Numbered from the stretch's first letter, positions 33,363 to 43,492 are shown. The stretch: 64,000 nucleotides of DNA from Alkalihalobacterium chitinilyticum (GCF_029028005.1 NZ_JAOTPO010000008.1:124001-188000); one strand, 5' to 3'. Made by a program: numbers and translations. The notes: generated by a model from the sequence alone, not told the origin.

Positions 33363-34151
33363 ATGGAACATATTATTATTGAAACGAACGATGGTGTCCG
33401 TACACTAACTCTAAACAGACCTGAGCGCCTAAATGCTGTAAATGATACACTTAGTAATGAGATTATCCAGGCCATTTCAGAGGCTTCCGCAGACGATGAA
33501 GTGCGTGTTATTGTCATTACTGGCAGTGGAAGAGGATTTTGTGCTGGTCTCGATTTGACCGATTATGCGAAGAGGAATCCAGGCGAACAATCTCGTCATC
33601 AAAAATTAGATGAATTGGGTTGGGTTGGACATCAAGCATTGGGGATTGTTCATTGTGATAAGCCAGTGATTGCTGCAATCAATGGGATTGCGGCTGGTGC
33701 AGGACTCGCGCTAGCTCTAGCTTGCGACATTCGCTTCATGTCTGCTGATGCAAGGGTAACGGCTGGATACATACGCCGCGGTCTCAGTCCTGATGCGGGA
33801 ATGAGTTATTTTTTACCGCGATTGGTCGGACAAGCAAAGGCAGCCGAATTAATTTTAACGGGCAGGGATATCTATCCTGAGGAAGCCGAACGAATTGGAT
33901 TGGTGAACCAGATCTTCTCTGATGAAGAGTTGCAAGAACAGGTGATGAACTTTGCACGGGAATTAGCCGCAGGACCGCCGGTAGCGATGACGCTTTCTAA
34001 AAGATTGCTTGCTGCAAGCCCTGACACGGATCTTACCACGATTCTTAAACAAGAATATGCATTTATTAAACAATGTTTTGGGACCAAAGATGTTCAGGAA
34101 GGGGTCCAAGCCTTTGCTGAGAAAAGAAAGCCCGTATTCCAAGGTGAATAG
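33363..34151 (+). CDS. Enoyl-CoA hydratase/isomerase family protein, PaaG-like
   Basis: Start ATG 33363 behind GAGGAGGAAG; the frame continues upstream without a ribosome site. 262 residues, the usual crotonase length. The oxyanion hole stretches are GSGRGFCAGLDL and NGIAAGAGLALALACDIRFMS. The first catalytic Glu of crotonase (QPE position) is Tyr here, while the second Glu (KAAELILTG) is kept. LSPDAGMSYFLPRLVG matches the PaaG-type isomerases, which use an Asp at that place. Isomerisation of an enoyl- or epoxy-CoA is therefore likelier than hydration. Genetic context gives no pathway. Confidence 0.85.
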   Translation: MEHIIIETNDGVRTLTLNRPERLNAVNDTLSNEIIQAISEASADDEVRVIVITGSGRGFCAGLDLTDYAKRNPGEQSRHQKLDELGWVGHQALGIVHCDKPVIAAINGIAAGAGLALALACDIRFMSADARVTAGYIRRGLSPDAGMSYFLPRLVGQAKAAELILTGRDIYPEEAERIGLVNQIFSDEELQEQVMNFARELAAGPPVAMTLSKRLLAASPDTDLTTILKQEYAFIKQCFGTKDVQEGVQAFAEKRKPVFQGE

Positions 34152-34196
34152 GGATATTCATAATAATTTTGTGAAAGTACGTACTTAAATAAAACG

Positions 34197-34232
34197 GGGA
34201 GCGATAGCATAAAGGTTATCGCTTTTTTCTTG
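34197..34232 (+). terminator. Intrinsic terminator
   Basis: GAGCGATAGC pairs with GTTATCGCTT around ATAAAG, followed by TTTTTC. Confidence 0.8.
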
Positions 34233-35035
34233 TTTTGAAGGGGATGCACAGGAGAGTTTTATGTATGTCATAGAGCCTGCTTTTTGGCTCAATTAATATG
34301 GTTGTTAGCTATTGTGTTAACCGAGAAAGAAGTTGTATAAAAACAAATTGCACTACTAAGAGTTACAACCAATTCCCTAATGGAAGTCTGAAAAAATTGG
34401 TGAAGTAGTATTTAGGTTTTATGTTTAATTTTTTTACTAAAGTAGGCGTTAGTAAAATTACGGGCTTTCATTTTGAATTACAATCAAACATGAATTAGTT
34501 TACAAATGAAAAAGGGATAAGCCATATATTTGCGGCACTCAGAAGCCCTTATACTCATTTAAAACGCCTTTAAGAGGCGTTTGCGGCAGTGAGAGGCTCT
34601 TATATCCTATGAATCACGTGAATTTTATCGTATTTTTGCTAGATAAGGGCCTTTCAGTGCCTTAAGATTGTGAAACCATTGATCTTGTCACAGATAAGGG
34701 CCTCTCAGTGCCCTTTAGTCATGAACTGCTGTTAAGCCATGAACTACCCTTAAGCCATGAACAACAGCACCTACTGTGTAAAAGTGGTTAAAGCCCGCTC
34801 ACCAAAGGTTAATTCACCTGATAAGACCACACAAACATTTTACATAGGAATAATAGCACAGAAGTCAAAATAATGGATCAAGAATCCTCACTTATTGTAA
34901 CTAGTATGCTATGATGGAAAATTGAGGGAGTGCAAGGGTTAGACAGACAGTCGTAACTTTTGTTTTATCAAGATGATGAGAGCGAGTACCCGAAAAAAGT
35001 TATATCCTACATAACTAGTTGAGGGAGGACACATA
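34233..35035. other. Intergenic region before the Bce-type module
   Basis: About 800 bases without a gene. It contains inverted-repeat element copy C, a short tandem duplication of TTAAGCCATGAAC (34732-34761), and the promoter of the response regulator gene. Confidence 0.6.
34532..34713 (+). repeat. Nested inverted-repeat element, copy C
   Basis: Starts GCGGCACTCAGAAGCCCTTA, ends TAAGGGCCTCTCAGTGCC. The inner pair is GGCAGTGAGAGGCTCTTAT with ATAAGGGCCTTTCAGTGCC. Core CTATGAATCACGTG. The flank AAAGGGATAAGCCA on the left is shared with copy D. Confidence 0.88.
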
Positions 35036-35740
35036 GTGTATAGACTTTTGCTGATTGAAGATGATCAAGAATTAGGTTCTTTGATTAAAGAATCGTTAGA
35101 ACGGTACGGTTATGTTGTGTTTCAACAGACCGATTTCAAAGCAATTATGGAAGATTTTCATCAATTTAAACCCGATTTAGTATTACTAGATATAAACTTA
35201 CCTTATTATGACGGGTATTTTCTCTGTCGAAGTATTCGCAAAGCTTCAAACGTACCTATAATAATGGTCTCGGCTAGAAGTGATGAGATGGATCAAATTA
35301 TGGCGATTGAATTAGGTGCGGATGATTATTTGACAAAGCCCTTCACTTTTGAAATTCTCCACTCTAAAGTGAAAGCGACACTTAGAAGAGTGTACGGTGA
35401 ATACGCACAACAGGACCGTGATGAGCTGCAGATGGGGGATTTGATATTGAACCTTTCCACACTTACGATGAGTTACGGGCAAAGCAGGGTTGAGCTTAGT
35501 AAAAACGAGCTCAAGCTCATGAAGAAGTTTATTGAAAATGAGGGGAAGTACCTATCTCGTGAGATCTTAATTGAAGAGGTTTGGGATGATCTAACCTTTG
35601 TTGATGATAATACGTTGACAGTTAATATAACTAGGATTAGGCAAAAGCTCCTTACTTTAGGCATTCATGACGCGATAAAAAGTAAACGAGGAGTAGGGTA
35701 TATTTTTGATACGAAAGTGTTTGAGGGGCAGCAAGGATGA
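35036..35740 (+). CDS. Bce-type response regulator
   Basis: GTG behind GAGGGAGG. 234 residues, OmpR family: receiver with EDDQE, phospho-acceptor in LVLLDINLPYYDGYFLCRSIR (typical of BceR/YxdJ), MVSARS and YLTKPF; winged helix ending KSKRGVGYIF. First gene of a complete peptide-antibiotic detoxification locus; it should activate the ATPase/permease genes. Overlaps the kinase gene by 4 bases. Confidence 0.93.
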   Translation: MYRLLLIEDDQELGSLIKESLERYGYVVFQQTDFKAIMEDFHQFKPDLVLLDINLPYYDGYFLCRSIRKASNVPIIMVSARSDEMDQIMAIELGADDYLTKPFTFEILHSKVKATLRRVYGEYAQQDRDELQMGDLILNLSTLTMSYGQSRVELSKNELKLMKKFIENEGKYLSREILIEEVWDDLTFVDDNTLTVNITRIRQKLLTLGIHDAIKSKRGVGYIFDTKVFEGQQG

Positions 35741-36747
35741 GTAAGAAGATAACGCTGAATTTTTTAAAAGATAGAGCTTTGTACATGGCATTTTATAGTT
35801 TAAGTATGGCATGCATTATAGGCTTCTTTTATTTGAGTGAACCTACATACAGTGAGTATTTCTATTCTATATTAATGGGTGTGTTCCTACTTATCGTTTT
35901 TATAATCATTGATTTTGCAAGGTATTATGACTTTAATAGTAAAGTTGAACTTATACTAGATGGTCAAACAGCCGAGATTCAACCTTTTACAGAGGAGCAG
36001 AAATCTCTCAAAAAGTTAATCGATAAAAATAAACGCGATGCCATAAAGGAAAATAGTGAATTAAAAAAACGAAATAAAGAAAGACTCTATTTTCTTTCTC
36101 ACTGGATGCATCATTTAAAAACACCTGTTTCTGTGATTGAATTAATGATAGATAAAGAAAGTCAAGAGCACTTAAGTACCGGTCTGGAACAAATACGAAA
36201 TGAAAACCAACGTTTACATACGAGTATTGAGCAAGGCTTAACGATGATTAGGATGGAGAGTTTTGAAAATGATTTTGAACCGCGATCCATTGATCTTGTC
36301 GCTTCGTTGCGAAAGATCATTAATAATAGAAAGAGTGAATTTATTTACTATCGGCTTTTTCCTTCCATACAATTTGACCAAGAAGCAATATATGTTGTAA
36401 CCGATAAAAAGTGGAATGAAATCTTGTTAGACCAGCTGATTTCTAATGCAATCAAATATTCTAGTAACCTCGCAGAGACTAAAAAGGTTTTCTTTCGTAT
36501 TACAGAAGAAGAGAATTCAATCATTTTATCAATAAAAGATGAAGGAGTAGGGATTCCTGATTATGATATCGACCGAGTATTCGAACCATTCTTCACAGGG
36601 GAGAATGGCAGACGATATCGAAATTCATCTGGAATTGGCCTATACCTTTGTAAGAAAGTTTCAGAAAGGCTAGGACAAACCGTAACGATCCAATCGGAAG
36701 TATCCAAAGGTACAGAAGTCCAAGTGAGATACCTTACAAAATTGTAA
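35737..36747 (+). CDS. Bce-type intramembrane-sensing histidine kinase
   Basis: 336 residues. Two helices (about 15-30 and 39-60) separated by only a few residues, the mark of BceS-like kinases that lack a sensor domain and get their signal from the permease. Phospho-acceptor His in FLSHWMHHLKTPVSVIELM. ATPase boxes SNAIKYSS, DEGVGI, SSGIGLYLCKKV. The 3' end is inside a terminator hairpin (36727-36757). Confidence 0.93.
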   Translation: MSKKITLNFLKDRALYMAFYSLSMACIIGFFYLSEPTYSEYFYSILMGVFLLIVFIIIDFARYYDFNSKVELILDGQTAEIQPFTEEQKSLKKLIDKNKRDAIKENSELKKRNKERLYFLSHWMHHLKTPVSVIELMIDKESQEHLSTGLEQIRNENQRLHTSIEQGLTMIRMESFENDFEPRSIDLVASLRKIINNRKSEFIYYRLFPSIQFDQEAIYVVTDKKWNEILLDQLISNAIKYSSNLAETKKVFFRITEEENSIILSIKDEGVGIPDYDIDRVFEPFFTGENGRRYRNSSGIGLYLCKKVSERLGQTVTIQSEVSKGTEVQVRYLTKL

Positions 36748-36757
36748 GGTATTTTTA
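36727..36757 (+). terminator. Terminator overlapping the kinase stop
   Basis: ATACCTTAC pairs with GTAAGGTAT around AAAATT, followed by TTTT. It lets the ATPase/permease pair be transcribed from its own promoter in the gap up to 36816. Confidence 0.8.
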
Positions 36758-36816
36758 GCTTGGACGATGGTTAGATCATAGACCATTTATTACGCTAGGT
36801 AAAGGAGGGATGAACA

Positions 36817-37581
36817 ATGGATATTTTACGGGCAGATCACTTAGTGAAAACATATGGAGACCAAGGTGCAAATGGTATGACAAGAGCGTTAGATGGTGTC
36901 AGTCTTTCTATAAAAAAGGGAGAGTTTCTTGCTATCATGGGCCCTTCAGGAAGTGGGAAAACCACTTTATTGAATTTGTTAAGTGGCATGGATAAACCCA
37001 CGTCAGGAGATGTTGTGATCCACGCTGAAGAGATTAGTAATATGACAGGGGATAAGCTAGCTCTCTTTCGGAGGAAAGAACTCGGGTTTGTCTTCCAGGA
37101 ATTTAATTTATTAGACAGTCTCACAGTTAAAGAAAATATTATGTTACCGATGATTTTAGAAAAAAAGACGGCTGTTTATATGGAGGAAAAAGCCCAAGAA
37201 ATGATGTGCTTATTTGGAATTGTTGATGTAGCAGATAAATATCCTTATCAAATATCTGGTGGTCAGCAACAGAGGGTAGCGGTAAGCAGAGCTCTTGTAA
37301 ATGAGCCGAGTATAATAATGGCTGATGAACCAACTGGAAACCTAGATTCCAAATCGTCAACAACGATTTTAGAATGCTTTGAAAAAATAGCGAAAGACTA
37401 TCAAACTACTGTATTAGTGGTTACTCACGATGTGTTTGCTGCAAGCTATTGTAATAAAGTTACGTTTATCAAGGATGGACGGATTCATTCCCATATCGTG
37501 AGAAAAGGAACTAGAAAAGAATTTTTGGATCAAATCATGGATAGCCTTGCTGTTCTAGGAGGAAGAAGCCATGACATTTAA
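36817..37581 (+). CDS. Bce-type ABC transporter ATPase
   Basis: ATG behind AAAGGAGGG. 254 residues. Walker A GPSGSGKTT (residues 42-50), Q-loop FVFQEFNLLD, signature SGGQQQRVAVSRAL, Walker B IIMADEPTGNLD. MacB/BceA class. It drives the permease that protects lipid II cycle intermediates from peptide antibiotics such as bacitracin. Overlaps the permease gene by 11 bases. Confidence 0.95.
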   Translation: MDILRADHLVKTYGDQGANGMTRALDGVSLSIKKGEFLAIMGPSGSGKTTLLNLLSGMDKPTSGDVVIHAEEISNMTGDKLALFRRKELGFVFQEFNLLDSLTVKENIMLPMILEKKTAVYMEEKAQEMMCLFGIVDVADKYPYQISGGQQQRVAVSRALVNEPSIIMADEPTGNLDSKSSTTILECFEKIAKDYQTTVLVVTHDVFAASYCNKVTFIKDGRIHSHIVRKGTRKEFLDQIMDSLAVLGGRSHDI

Positions 37582-39586
37582 ACAACTTGTATGGAAAATG
37601 GCCAAGGTTAATAAAAGAAAATATATTTTTTACTTTTTGTGTAATAGCTTTGCTGTGGTGATTTTCTTTATGTTTTCAACGCTGTATTTGAATGAGAACA
37701 TCACCGAAAATGAGCAACTGCAAAAAGGAATGGACGACATTTTATTAATTCCAGCGACTGCACTGCTGATTTTTACTGTATTTTTTATCAGCTATGCTCA
37801 TTCTATTTTTATTAAAAGAAGAAGAAAAGAATTTGCTCTATTTATGACATTAGGAATGACATATCGTGACCTTGTGAAATTATTATTACTTGAAAATGGA
37901 GCGATTGCACTGGCTTCTCTAGTGGTTGGTCTTTTATCAGGAAGTGTATTTTCACGCTTATTTTTTCTTGTTTTAATGAGCAATGTGGATATGGCGGATA
38001 CTCCATTTTATCTGAACGGAATGATGTTTCTATATACGGTTGGTTTGTTTCTGCTTGTTTTTATTGCAGCGGTTGGAAAGACGCTGTTCATTACGGGAAC
38101 TCATGAACTGGTGAATAGCTTGAAAGAGGATCGCACGTCGGACAAGAATAATTTCAATAACCCATATATAGGAGCAGCAGGCTTACTAATTATGATTGCA
38201 TCTATGGCCATTCTCTACTTATTTACATATGAAAAGAAATTCAATTTAGATCAGACAATATTCAGGGGGTTGTATGAAATAGGTGAGGGCACATACTTTA
38301 TTTTATGTACCGTAGGACTTTTCTTAGGTTTGTATTTGACGTTTTCTCAATTTGGCAGTTTTCTAATCCAGTATGCGAAAAGGTATCCTGACTTTTACTA
38401 TCGAAGGCTCTTGATCGTAACGAATATCGACTATAAATTTAAACAACTGAAATCGACATTTCTGCTTATTATTATTATGGCGATGGTAACGATTTTTTAT
38501 AGTACACTTACCTTATTCTTCTATTCTTCTGCCGAACGTCTAGCTGAAGAACTGCCATTTGATATCGCTTTCGTGCAAACAGAAACGAAAAATAACATTA
38601 CGAGAGACGAATTATTCTCTATTTTAGACAATGAGAACCATTCAATAAATGAGTATTTATTGGTGGAAACCTTTGATTATTTTGAGCCGCATCCTTCCGT
38701 CGTCGACTTTATATATAGATATACATTTATGTCCGTCGAAAATTTTAATAGACTTTCTTCACAAGAGCTTCAAATTCGTGAGGGGGGATATGTGTACTTA
38801 GTTAACTCATCTATTAACAATATTGATAGTGATTTTACACAAGGATTAAAGTTTTCCTCTGGTCAGAACACAGTTACGTTAACTATACAGGAAATTGTTA
38901 ATGAACCGATATTGGATTATCGGATTCAATATTACAACCCTCATTTTATTATAGTAAATGAAGAAGATTATACTCGAGTAAAATCGATAGTAGATGTCTA
39001 TACAGCGAAATTTCATTGGGTCAACGTAACGAACTGGAAACAAACGACTGAAGCCGTTTCAGAATTGAAGCAAAAGTTGCTGGCAAATAATCAAATAACA
39101 CCACCACTAGACGAAACACTTTTTACTAGAATTTCTTATAGTGGAGAACAAGATTTCCTAAAGCCCGTTTCCAAAGTAGATGAGTATAATTTGAATAAAA
39201 AAGGTGGAGGTATCATATTTTTTGTTTCTACTTTTTTAAGTATATTATTTTTCTTTGCTTCCTTTATTCTGGTCTATTTGAATGTGTTTACTGATATTGA
39301 ACAGGAAAAAAGAAATTACCGAAAGCTGTACAAAATAGGGATTACGAAAAAGGAAATAGAAAAAATAATATCTCAGGAATTGTTTATCTTATTTTTCCTT
39401 GCTCCTCTAGTTGGGATTCTGATTGGGTATGTTTATATAGCGACGTTTGCTCAAGATGGGGGAGGAATTATGTCTATACCTAGTCTCATCGTAAACTTCT
39501 TAACAATAGGAGGCATTTATCTCTCTTTACAAACCATTTATTATATCTTTGCGAGAAAGAGGTATTTAAAGGAGTTACTCGATTAA
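37571..39586 (+). CDS. Bce-type ABC transporter permease
   Basis: 671 residues, the usual BceB length. Ten helices in the 1+3+... FtsX-like arrangement, with the large extracellular domain (about residues 310-530) that binds the peptide-lipid complex in relatives. The last part repeats the FtsX motif (FIKRRRKEFALFMTLGMT early; QEKRNYRKLYKIGITKKEIEKII late). It also signals to the kinase. Antibiotic specificity cannot be read from sequence. Confidence 0.94.
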   Translation: MTFKQLVWKMAKVNKRKYIFYFLCNSFAVVIFFMFSTLYLNENITENEQLQKGMDDILLIPATALLIFTVFFISYAHSIFIKRRRKEFALFMTLGMTYRDLVKLLLLENGAIALASLVVGLLSGSVFSRLFFLVLMSNVDMADTPFYLNGMMFLYTVGLFLLVFIAAVGKTLFITGTHELVNSLKEDRTSDKNNFNNPYIGAAGLLIMIASMAILYLFTYEKKFNLDQTIFRGLYEIGEGTYFILCTVGLFLGLYLTFSQFGSFLIQYAKRYPDFYYRRLLIVTNIDYKFKQLKSTFLLIIIMAMVTIFYSTLTLFFYSSAERLAEELPFDIAFVQTETKNNITRDELFSILDNENHSINEYLLVETFDYFEPHPSVVDFIYRYTFMSVENFNRLSSQELQIREGGYVYLVNSSINNIDSDFTQGLKFSSGQNTVTLTIQEIVNEPILDYRIQYYNPHFIIVNEEDYTRVKSIVDVYTAKFHWVNVTNWKQTTEAVSELKQKLLANNQITPPLDETLFTRISYSGEQDFLKPVSKVDEYNLNKKGGGIIFFVSTFLSILFFFASFILVYLNVFTDIEQEKRNYRKLYKIGITKKEIEKIISQELFILFFLAPLVGILIGYVYIATFAQDGGGIMSIPSLIVNFLTIGGIYLSLQTIYYIFARKRYLKELLD

Positions 39587-39797
39587 ATGTGGATTTACAT
39601 TACAATTAGTGGCTGTACCAGTAATATACATTCTTGTATATAGCATACTTTATAATATTGGAATAATTTTTATTTAAACAAAGGGATTTCGTTCTGTCTA
39701 TTGAATTAACTTAATAAAGTACTGAAATAACCTTTGTTAAGGGCATAAGAAGAGTTGGGATTTTATTAACACTGATACGTTTCGTGGAAATATTAAT

Positions 39798-40790
39798 ATG
39801 TTAGAAGTATTGGATAATTTAAAAGAAGGTTGTTATTTTTTAAACTCGAGAATGGAATTCGAATTTATTAACCGAGCAGCTGAAGAAATAATAGAGAAAC
39901 CAAAAGAAGAGTTATTAGGAAAGTGCCTTTGGAGTGCTTTGCCGGATTATATAGATACAGAACTTTATCACTTATATAATAAGGCGTTCCAAGAACAAGA
40001 ATTGCAATATGCTGAATTACAAACAATGTATTCAAAGTCTATCGTCGAAGTAAAAGTGTTTCCTAATAAAGATGGATTGTTATGTGTATTCAGCGATATT
40101 ACCAAAAGAAAAGAAAAGGAAAACGAAGAAAAATATTATGACAAGCTCAAGATTATCGGTGAAATGGCAACAGGAGTCGCTCATGAAATTAGAAATCCTA
40201 TGACTACCGTTAAAGGATTTTTGCAGTTAATGTCCAAGGATAAAGAATTAGAAAACTATGATAGTCGTCTTCAATTGATGATAGATGAATTAGACCGTGC
40301 AAATAGTATTATTGCTGAGTTTTTAAATCTGGCGAAAAATAAAGCGAGAAAACTAAATAAAACATCTATAAATCATATCATAACATCGATGTATCCTTTA
40401 CTTGAAACAAGAGCCCTGAAGGAAGGAAAAAATATAAAACTACAATTAGTCCAGATACCGAATATATTAGTAGATCAGGACGAGATACGACAACTCTTAT
40501 TAAATATGATTAATAACTCTTTAGATGCCATGGAAGAGAAGAAATCAGTTACAATCATTACCTATGAAGAAAAAGGAGCCATTGTTCTAAGTATTGATGA
40601 TGAAGGAAGTGGAATTCCTGAGAACATAATTGATAATGTAGAAATTCCTTTCGTAACTGGAAAAGAAAATGGAACTGGTTTAGGATTGCCTATTTGTTAT
40701 TCAATTGCACAAAGAAACAATGCAAAAATTGATTTTAACACAGGACCCAGTGGAACTACTTTTAATATCCGCTTTCGTCTTGTAAAGTGA
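39798..40790 (+). CDS. Soluble PAS-domain histidine kinase
   Basis: 330 residues; ATG with only a weak site (GTGGAAA). A PAS domain fills residues 1-108 (CYFLNSRMEFEFINRAAEEII ... VFSDITKRK). Phospho-acceptor His in GEMATGVAHEIRNPMTTVKGFLQLM, ATPase boxes NMINNSLDAME, DEGSGIP, GTGLGLPICYSI. This is the form of the sporulation and stress phosphorelay kinases (KinA-E class). No regulator gene is adjacent, which fits an orphan phosphorelay kinase. Confidence 0.9.
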   Translation: MLEVLDNLKEGCYFLNSRMEFEFINRAAEEIIEKPKEELLGKCLWSALPDYIDTELYHLYNKAFQEQELQYAELQTMYSKSIVEVKVFPNKDGLLCVFSDITKRKEKENEEKYYDKLKIIGEMATGVAHEIRNPMTTVKGFLQLMSKDKELENYDSRLQLMIDELDRANSIIAEFLNLAKNKARKLNKTSINHIITSMYPLLETRALKEGKNIKLQLVQIPNILVDQDEIRQLLLNMINNSLDAMEEKKSVTIITYEEKGAIVLSIDDEGSGIPENIIDNVEIPFVTGKENGTGLGLPICYSIAQRNNAKIDFNTGPSGTTFNIRFRLVK

Positions 40791-40885
40791 ATATATTCCG
40801 TTTTGTCTCAGTATTGTGTCACAGTGACTACCCAGAGAACCTTCCAACTAAGTAACCATTTAACTCCATTCTATTTGTGATTGTT

Positions 40886-41080
40886 TCACGACCCATTAAT
40901 AGTAAAAAACATATAATATAATGAAGAGAATACACCGAAAACGAAATAAATGAAGAGAGGGATGAAAATCACGATACTCGGGATCCTTAATTCATTTTTG
41001 TTTTTAATATTTACATATAAAAATGCGAGAATGATTAATATGATTATTAAATGAATGAGATTCACCTCCAGATTTCTCAT
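40886..41080 (-). CDS. Small membrane protein, start uncertain
   Basis: 64 residues from ATG 41080, with two helices (about 8-25 and 33-58). No ribosome site precedes that ATG. A perfect GGAGGTG lies inside the frame and is followed after 6 bases by ATT (41056), so initiation at a non-standard codon, or at the GTG at 41065, is possible. No family. Confidence 0.45.
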   Translation of the reverse strand: MRNLEVNLIHLIIILIILAFLYVNIKNKNELRIPSIVIFIPLFIYFVFGVFSSLYYMFFTINGS

Positions 41081-41785
41081 ACAATTATTTTAGAGAAAAA
41101 ATGCTTTAAGTGGCCTATATGTTCCAAACAATAACGTAGTCATAGGATTTATTCTTGGGAATGCTATTTTGAGTGATTATTTGTTCCACAATTTCCTCAC
41201 ACTTATATTTTAACATTAATTTCATATTTTTGAATTAAAAAACCAACATGAATTAGGTTTTAAAGGAAAAAGGGATAAGCCAAATATTTGCGGCACTCAG
41301 AAGCCCTTATTTTCATATAAAACACCTTTGAGAGGTGTTTGTGGCACTGAAAGGCCCTTATATCCTATGAATCACGTGAAAATCAACGTATTTTTTCTAG
41401 ATAAAGGCCTCTCAGTGCCTTAAGATTGAGAAACCATTGATTTTGTCACAGTTAAGGGTTTTTCAGAGCCCTTAGGCCATGAACTGCATCTAAATGAAAA
41501 TAGTTCTTTAACCCGTTCACTAAAAGTTATGTTTGTCCGGTTATAGAACAGGTAAAATTAACCTAGAATACCGGAAATGAGGTCAAAATAATTGATTATG
41601 CCTCCTAAACCTTCAATTGAATTTTCAGAAAATAACTTGACTATAACCCTATAAATATAGTAATACTAGTAAGAGGGTATATTGAAAACGTTTTCTACTA
41701 TATTAAAAGCAGCTTGATTTTTTTCTTATTCCCAATGATCTATTCATTTTCAGTTATTATCTTTTAGAAATTGGAGGAAGTTAAA
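41081..41785. other. Intergenic region
   Basis: No gene seen. It holds inverted-repeat element copy D with flanks shared with copy C, and the promoter region of the nitronate monooxygenase gene. Confidence 0.55.
41290..41470 (+). repeat. Nested inverted-repeat element, copy D
   Basis: Starts GCGGCACTCAGAAGCCCTTA; inner pair GGCACTGAAAGGCCCTTAT with ATAAAGGCCTCTCAGTGCC; ends TTAAGGGTTTTTCAGAGCC. Core CTATGAATCACGTGAAAATC. Flanks match copy C for about 40 bases on the left and loosely for about 150 on the right. Confidence 0.88.
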
Positions 41786-42757
41786 ATGTCAAACATTCCA
41801 TCTGTCATGAAATCTTTAAGAATTCCTGTGATTGGATCACCAATGTTCATCATCAGTAATCCAAAACTTGTAATTGAACAATGTAAGGCAGGAATTGTGG
41901 GCTCTATGCCTGCACTTAATGCTAGACCAGCCTCGCAACTAGATGAATGGTTAGCTGAGATCACGGAGACACTGGCTGATTACAATGCGAAAAATCCAGA
42001 TCGTCCAGCAGCACCATTTGCCATTAACCAAATTGTACACAAGTCAAATGACCGGCTTGAACATGATATGGAGCTTTGTGCAAAATACAAAGTACCAATT
42101 ATTATCACATCTTTAGGAGCCCGTGAAGATGTGAATGTAGCTGCTCATAGCTATGGCGGAATTGTGTTACATGACGTCATTAATAATAAGTTTGCCCACA
42201 AGGCAATTGAAAAGGGAGCAGATGGTCTAATTGCCGTTGCTTCAGGGGCAGGTGGACATGCTGGAAGCAAGAGTCCATTCGCTTTAGTTCAAGAAATTCG
42301 TCAATGGTTTGATGGTCCATTAGCGTTAGCAGGTTCTATTGCAAATGGGAACTCGATATTAGCGGCTCAAGCGATGGGTGCCGATTTTGCCTATATCGGA
42401 ACACCATTTATCGCTACTCATGAAGCACGAGCAGCAGAGGAATACAAGCAAGCTATCGTTGAGTCCACGTCTGATGATATCATACTTAGCAATTTATTTA
42501 CGGGAGTTCATGGAAACTATCTTGCACCATCGATTCGAGCAGCAGGCTTAGATCCTGAAAACCTTCCTGAAAGCGACCCATCCAAAATGAATTTTGGAGA
42601 CGGTTCAGCAAAAGCTTGGAAGGATATTTGGGGGGCAGGTCAAGGAATTGGTGTGATTAACGAGGTGAGAAGTGCAGGAGAGTTTGTTGATAAACTTCAT
42701 CAGGAATATATCGAAGCAAGAAACAGCTTATTGAAGGCAAGCCAAGTATTTGCTTAA
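41786..42757 (+). CDS. Nitronate monooxygenase-like FMN protein
   Basis: Start ATG 41786 behind TTGGAGGAAG. 323 residues, a TIM barrel of the 2-nitropropane dioxygenase family: IPVIGSPMFIISNPKLVIEQCKAGIVGSMPALNARP at the start, the phosphate-binding GADGLIAVASGAGGHAG, and LAGSIANGNSILAAQAMGADFAYIGTPFIATHEA. It oxidises toxic alkyl nitronates using FMN. Monocistronic. Confidence 0.92.
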   Translation: MSNIPSVMKSLRIPVIGSPMFIISNPKLVIEQCKAGIVGSMPALNARPASQLDEWLAEITETLADYNAKNPDRPAAPFAINQIVHKSNDRLEHDMELCAKYKVPIIITSLGAREDVNVAAHSYGGIVLHDVINNKFAHKAIEKGADGLIAVASGAGGHAGSKSPFALVQEIRQWFDGPLALAGSIANGNSILAAQAMGADFAYIGTPFIATHEARAAEEYKQAIVESTSDDIILSNLFTGVHGNYLAPSIRAAGLDPENLPESDPSKMNFGDGSAKAWKDIWGAGQGIGVINEVRSAGEFVDKLHQEYIEARNSLLKASQVFA

Positions 42758-42779
42758 TCATTAATTGAAAAACGTGCAA

Positions 42780-42813
42780 AGAAGCAAGGGGAACGGGTCT
42801 CTTGCTTTTTTCA
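42780..42813 (+). terminator. Intrinsic terminator
   Basis: GAAGCAAGGGG pairs with TCTCTTGCTTT, followed by TTTT. Confidence 0.75.
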
Positions 42814-42969
42814 TTTGTCAAACGAAAAGCACATCACAAATTTTATCTAGTAATATTTTAAAAGAGTAAGACTTGAGGTACTATAAAAAAGGGTTAAGTA
42901 GTTATTAAAACATCATGTACGAGACTAAGCAAGAAGAAATAAATATAAAGCACCTTGGGAGTGAAGCCT

Positions 42970-43260
42970 ATGCAAATAACGTTTATAAGCTCAAAAAAAG
43001 CAAAAAAGATTGTTAATGGGTATCTTATTTTTCTAATTGCCTCTCTATTTGTCATCTCCTATTTAGGCGGCGATCACGATTATATTTCCGTTAAGGCTGG
43101 GCTTATATCTGCTAATATATTATTCGCTGTTGGGATGATTATAGGTTATATCTACCTTTTCACTTACCCAAAGAAAGAACGAAAGGAATACTGGTTTGTC
43201 CATAGCATTACTGTGGCCTTCTATGTGTTGTTAAATATTTATCTCATCTTTTTACGTTAG
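42970..43260 (+). CDS. Small membrane protein, three helices
   Basis: Start ATG 42970 behind GGGAGTGA. 96 residues with helices at about 15-33, 45-65 and 76-95. No family recognised. Confidence 0.6.
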   Translation: MQITFISSKKAKKIVNGYLIFLIASLFVISYLGGDHDYISVKAGLISANILFAVGMIIGYIYLFTYPKKERKEYWFVHSITVAFYVLLNIYLIFLR

Positions 43261-43410
43261 ATAAATTGTTGTTGAATTGGAAATAAAATTTCATTTTCCG
43301 CGATGTCATAAAAGGGTCATTAAGGGCTTGTATAAGAAAAAGAAGCAAAAAGAGAGGGGCTTCGAACGTTGGAGATAAGGGTTGATCAAGTCTTTGCGGT
43401 CTCCTGAGGC

Positions 43411-43492
43411 AAGACCTGGTAAGGTTCTTCGCGTTGGTTCGAATTAAACCACATGCTCTACCGCTTGAGCGGGCCACGGTAAATTCCTTTGG
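43411..43492 (-). pseudogene. Degenerate fragment of 16S rRNA
   Basis: The minus strand reads CAAAGGAATTTACCGTGGCC, then CGCTCAAGCGGTAGAGCATG, TGGTTTAATTCGAACCAACG and CGAAGAACCTTACCAGGTCT. This is the universally conserved 16S segment around E. coli positions 910-991 with about six mismatches in 81 bases. No rRNA lies on either side. It sits inside inverted-repeat element E, between two copies of a 20-bp direct repeat. Confidence 0.88.

Noticed and set aside
40814-40830. GTCACAGTGAC palindrome after the PAS kinase gene
   Set aside because: Its arms and spacing differ from the TGTGACA-N4-TGTCACA sites and it is not in a promoter position.
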